Origin: Dehalococcoidales bacterium
GTDB taxonomy: Bacteria > Chloroflexota > Dehalococcoidia > Dehalococcoidales > UBA3254
Reading direction: 5' to 3'
Assembly: GCA_028718465.1 (NCBI GenBank)
Contig: JAQULX010000143.1
Coordinates: forward strand, 1 to 7,015
DNA length: 7,015 bases
Of the stretch, positions 5,328 through 7,015 are shown piece after piece. The notes under the pieces are model-generated. The model had not been told where the DNA came from, made no database searches, and was given only the letters and a program-made list of their open reading frames with translations. Each line of letters starts with the position of its first letter. Position 1 is the first letter of the stretch. The translations under genes were made by a program, and so were the position numbers.

Positions 5328-5514
5328 GATTAATGATTAACTTACCTTACTTTTATGGCAGCCTGGGCCGGGTCACCCACGGCCTGCGCAAGTGAATCAG
5401 ATGACCGGGGTTCTGCTGGCACCCAGGGGGTACCCGCCATTCCGTCTCGCCTTCGGCGAGGGTATTAAGGCATGGTTCAGCCGGCCCCGGCTCATGGTCC
5501 ACTGATTAATGATT
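5328..5514. repeat. GC-rich hairpin cluster flanked by 11-bp direct repeats; possible MITE-like element or ncRNA
   Basis: GATTAATGATT occurs at 5328-5338 and again at 5504-5514. Between them lie 165 nt that are clearly more GC-rich than the flanks. Hairpins visible inside: GGCCG 5366-5370 with CGGCC 5380-5384; TGGC 5417-5420 with GCCA 5436-5439 around an ACCC/GGGT stem; CTCGCC 5446-5451 with GGCGAG 5455-5460 (3-nt loop); AGCCGG 5479-5484 with CCGGCT 5487-5492, flanked by pairing CATG motifs. On the minus strand a GTG-started frame of 49 codons (5502 to 5353) stays open across the whole segment; its product is Pro/Arg-rich and it has no ribosome binding site. The direct repeats look like a target-site duplication, but terminal inverted repeats are poor. 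A structured RNA or dispersed repeat are equally open. Confidence 0.4.
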
Positions 5515-5556
5515 GAGGAAGGGGAGAGAATTTTGATTAAAGTTTAATGATTGAGG
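5506..5556 (+). repeat. 13-bp direct repeat pair
   Basis: TTAATGATTGAGG occurs at 5506-5518 and 5544-5556, copies starting 38 nt apart. The first copy overlaps the right 11-bp repeat of the hairpin-rich segment, so the repeat core TTAATGATT occurs three times in the region (also 5330-5338). Confidence 0.6.
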
Positions 5557-5585
5557 TTAAGAAGGGGGAGAAGGAGACCGGGTAG

Positions 5586-5607
5586 ATTCCGGATCGAAGT
5601 CCGGAAT
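5586..5607. repeat. REP-like palindrome
   Basis: ATTCCGGA (5586-5593) and TCCGGAAT (5600-5607) form a perfect 8-bp stem with a 6-nt loop, followed by GACGGG. Near-identical TTCCGGA palindromes followed by GACGG are familiar as dispersed intergenic repeats in many bacteria. This is from memory of the motif; copies elsewhere in this genome could not be checked. Confidence 0.55.
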
Positions 5608-5644
5608 GACGGGAAAGGGATAGTCCTCCAGCATGACACCATTA

Positions 5645-5670
5645 TGGATACCAGCGAAAGCCGGTATGGA
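5645..5670. repeat. Second REP-like palindrome
   Basis: ATACC (5648-5652), one mismatch, GC, a GAAA loop, GC, one mismatch, GGTAT (5663-5667). It resembles the common dispersed palindrome GGATACC-x-GC-GAAA-GC-x-GGTATCC. It lies 37 nt after the first palindrome, so the two may form one composite repeat unit. Confidence 0.5.
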
Positions 5671-5700
5671 TTTGACAGAATGAAAAAGGCCATGGGAGCA

Positions 5701-5729
5701 TTGACAATATGCCTGATTCGTAGTCTAAT
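5701..5729 (+). promoter_or_regulatory. rdgB promoter
   Basis: TTGACA (5701-5706), a 17-nt spacer, and TCTAAT (5724-5729). Transcription would start near 5736, about 22 nt before the rdgB ATG. The hexamers are identical to those of the hisA promoter on the other strand. A second TTGACA at 5672-5677 has no matching -10. Confidence 0.8.
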
Positions 5730-5757
5730 GATGTACAATAATACGAGGTTTGAACTG

Positions 5758-6363
5758 ATGTCGGGAAAAATGTCAAAACTTCTTCTGGCAACGAATAACC
5801 AGGGCAAAGTACATGAACTGGAAAGCCTTCTGGAAGGAATACCATTCGAGATAGTTACCCCTGCCCGGGTAGGCTTGAAACTGGATGTAGCCGAGACCGG
5901 CAGCACCTATGAAGAAAATGCCCGCTTAAAAGCCACCGCCTTTGCCAGGGCCAGCGGACTATTAACCCTGGCCGATGACTCCGGACTGGAGGTGGACGCA
6001 CTGAACGGGGAACCCGGAATTCGCTCTTCTCGTTATGCCGGAGAAGGCGCCCATGATGCCGATCGTGTGCAATTCCTTTTAACCAAACTTAAAGATGTGC
6101 CGGAAGAAAAACGCACTGCCCACTTCCGCTGCGTTATCGCTATCGCCTGGCCTGACGGGCGGGTGGAGTTATGCTCAGGCCGATGTGACGGTATTATCAC
6201 TTCAACGCCTTCCGGGGCAGGGGGATTTGGCTACGATCCTGTTTTTTATTTTCCTGCTCTGAGGAAAACGATGGCGGAACTCCCCACTGATGTTAAAAAT
6301 CGCATCAGTCACCGGGCTGCGGCTGCCCGGGAAGCACGCAAAATACTATCCCAACTTGAGTGA
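5758..6363 (+). CDS. rdgB: dITP/XTP pyrophosphatase (RdgB/HAM1 family)
   Basis: This cytosolic enzyme hydrolyses dITP, ITP and XTP to the monophosphate and pyrophosphate, keeping deaminated purines out of nucleic acids. The 201-residue product has every family block: the substrate-binding A-T-N-N-Q-G-K-V-H-E at 11-20, Y-E-E-N-A-R-L-K-A at 51-59, the D-D-S-G-L-E-V-D-A-L core at 73-82, P-G-I-R-S-S-R-Y-A-G at 86-95, G-G-F-G-Y-D-P-V-F at 155-163, and K-N-R-I-S-H-R-A near 180-187. ATG 5758 is preferred because GAGGT at 5745-5749 is 8 nt upstream. ATG 5770 (197 residues) is possible but has a poorer site. The frame is open further upstream through REP-like palindromes, but that part resembles no RdgB. 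The gene stands alone behind its own promoter and is convergent with the small minus-strand gene, with a 35-nt gap. Confidence 0.96.
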   Translation: MSGKMSKLLLATNNQGKVHELESLLEGIPFEIVTPARVGLKLDVAETGSTYEENARLKATAFARASGLLTLADDSGLEVDALNGEPGIRSSRYAGEGAHDADRVQFLLTKLKDVPEEKRTAHFRCVIAIAWPDGRVELCSGRCDGIITSTPSGAGGFGYDPVFYFPALRKTMAELPTDVKNRISHRAAAAREARKILSQLE

Positions 6364-6398
6364 GGCGGCCGCCACCAATACTTCATTCCGGTATGCCG

Positions 6399-6635
6399 CT
6401 ATCTGGCCTGTCCACCAACCCCGGCGGCGGCTCCGGTGCGCTCCTGCATATGCGTCATAATCAGTTTCTCCAGGTCATGGATATGCTGTTCTTTGTCCTG
6501 GGCCAGTTTCTCCCAGAATGCCCGGCAGTTCTCACAGGCGCTGGCTTCCTTTATGTAGGTATTACGTATCCGCCAGAGGCTCTTGCTCTCCTCACTTATT
6601 TGCGCAAACAGATTGTAAGTATTATTGTCTAACAT
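6399..6635 (-). CDS. Small CxxC protein with a ferritin-like helix pattern, function unknown
   Basis: I do not recognise a named family for this 78-residue protein. It is predicted to be cytosolic and mostly helical. E15/E16 precede a helix through W21 and Y27. C34-E-N-C37 sits at the turn, and a second helix, F-W-E-K-L-A-Q-D-K-E-Q-H at 40-51, ends in a D-K-E-x-H pattern. That order loosely resembles one helix pair of rubrerythrin/ferritin-like proteins, where E-E-x-x-H supplies metal ligands, so a metal- or redox-linked role is possible but unproven. The tail from residue 66 is Gly/Ala-rich and looks disordered. Its reality rests on a very strong ribosome binding site, TGAGGAGG, 7 nt before ATG 6635, and on a protein-like composition. 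The frame on the opposite strand (6360-6632) gives no sensible product. The gene is convergent with rdgB, and a 185-nt gap separates it from the minus-strand gene upstream. Confidence 0.78.
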   Translation of the reverse strand: MLDNNTYNLFAQISEESKSLWRIRNTYIKEASACENCRAFWEKLAQDKEQHIHDLEKLIMTHMQERTGAAAGVGGQAR

Positions 6636-6789
6636 AGATAATCCTCCTCAATTTTATTTTTCCGGGTCCATCCTCATCATTCTACTTCCGGATGCCAAGC
6701 ATTTTTACAGCTAACGCACTTATTTTTTCCCCACATTTTTTACCAGGTACGACCGGATAATTCCTCAGACACTAAGCAATTATATTTAT

Positions 6790-6833
6790 CGGCCGGGCGG
6801 AATCCCCGGAGGCCGGCTTTTTATTCTTTTTTT
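6790..6833 (+). terminator. Intrinsic terminator (plus direction), possibly bidirectional
   Basis: CGG (6790-6792) pairs with CCG (6813-6815) and CCGGG (6793-6797) with CCCGG (6805-6809). This is an 8-bp stem with a 3-nt bulge and a 7-nt loop. TTTTTATTCTTTTTTT (6818-6833) follows on the plus strand. The hairpin also lies just after the stop codon of the minus-strand gene ending at 6821, so it could end that transcript too. On that side it is followed by ATAAATATAA rather than a U-tract, so it is weaker in that direction. No plus-strand gene lies directly upstream; it may block read-through from rdgB. Confidence 0.6.
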
Positions 6834-7015
6834 CGCCTTCTGTTGAGGAATATCACCGACCCGATTCCGGCGCCGATGATCAATGCCAGACCGACCATCA
6901 TCCAGGAGAATGGCAGACTGAACAGACCAGCCGCGGTCTTTGATGATGGAGACGGCAGAGCAGACCCGGCAAGCGGCGCCTCCGCCTGGTCCGGCGGTCC
7001 TGCCGGAGCATCGAA
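6821..7015 (-). CDS. C-terminus of a membrane-anchored, probably surface-exposed protein
   Basis: Only the last 64 codons are inside the window; the gene enters from the right edge. The visible part begins with an Ala/Pro/Gly/Ser-rich linker (about 35 residues), typical of a flexible stalk. One hydrophobic segment of about 20 residues follows, containing M-V-G-L-A-L-I-I-G-A-G-I-G. The protein ends in R-R-R-K-K-E and TAA. The positive-inside rule puts this tail in the cytosol and the missing N-terminal bulk outside. That layout is common in secreted proteins of monoderm-like bacteria that are held by a C-terminal anchor. There is no LPxTG or other sortase motif. The nature of the extracellular domain cannot be seen. 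The run of lysine codons overlaps the T-tract of the terminator on the other strand. Confidence 0.75.
   Translation of the reverse strand, partial: FDAPAGPPDQAEAPLAGSALPSPSSKTAAGLFSLPFSWMMVGLALIIGAGIGSVIFLNRRRKKE

Larger units (their letters stand above)
5230..5757. other. Gene-poor divergent region between hisA and rdgB
   Basis: About 530 nt carry no recognisable conserved gene. From left to right: the hisA leader and promoter (to 5288), a GC-rich hairpin cluster bracketed by 11-bp direct repeats (5328-5514), a purine-rich stretch with a repeated 13-mer (5506-5580), two REP-like palindromes (5586-5670), and the rdgB promoter (5701-5729). None of the riboswitch core motifs I know (TPP, cobalamin, SAM, glycine, FMN, c-di-GMP) was recognised on either strand. 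Confidence 0.7.

Noticed and set aside
5339..5503. Known riboswitch, tmRNA, SRP RNA or RNase P RNA in the hairpin block
   Set aside because: None of the universal core motifs of these RNAs was found on either strand, so only an unnamed structured element is claimed.
5551..5757. 69-residue N-terminal extension of RdgB
   Set aside because: Runs through REP-like palindromes and the rdgB promoter; the family starts at the A-T-N-N-x-G-K block.
6360..6632. Plus-strand open frame of 90 codons after rdgB
   Set aside because: Mirror of the minus-strand 78-residue gene, which alone has a strong ribosome binding site and protein-like composition.

Overview
The window looks like a chromosomal housekeeping segment from a bacterium of roughly balanced GC content. 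The best guess is an uncultured Chloroflexota lineage (Dehalococcoidia-like). That guess rests on the block rplU-rpmA-rpmE-DUF1385, a tandem-domain universal stress protein, a mature-type L27 without a cleavable leader, and a surface protein held by a C-terminal membrane anchor. It is an inference from gene content, not a proven placement. No tRNA, rRNA, CRISPR array, transposase or phage gene was seen.

Layout from left to right. At 1-180 (minus) is the N-terminus of a COG1180-type radical SAM enzyme, probably of the AmmeMemoRadiSam group. Its promoter diverges from that of coaE (414-1013, plus; last step of coenzyme A synthesis). A two-domain UspA protein follows (1139-2038), then the ribosomal cluster rplU, rpmA and rpmE (2128-2938), which ends at a clear intrinsic terminator. 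DUF1385/YqhQ (3051-3977) and a divergent hisI-like gene (4012-4425) come next on the plus strand. They meet hisA (4516-5229, minus) head to tail. The gap 5230-5757 holds the hisA and rdgB promoters, a hairpin-rich segment between 11-bp direct repeats, and REP-like palindromes. rdgB (5758-6363, plus) faces a small minus-strand CxxC protein (6399-6635). The window ends in the C-terminus of a membrane-anchored minus-strand protein (6821-7015).

How the genes work together: rplU, rpmA and rpmE supply 50S subunit proteins L21, L27 and L31. coaE and rdgB are metabolic and nucleotide-sanitising housekeeping genes. hisI and hisA belong to consecutive steps of histidine synthesis but are convergent and separately expressed, so they do not form a his operon here.

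The most notable signals concern translation initiation. rplU can only be given its conserved N-terminus by an ATT start, and hisA only by ATA or ATT; both have good Shine-Dalgarno sequences and promoters close upstream. coaE and DUF1385 lack a Shine-Dalgarno sequence and have -10-like hexamers 6-7 nt before ATG, which suggests leaderless mRNAs. The HisI-like protein has lost the aspartates of the usual metal motif and has an insertion between two zinc-ligand cysteines. I did not find a convincing wholly new multi-gene system.
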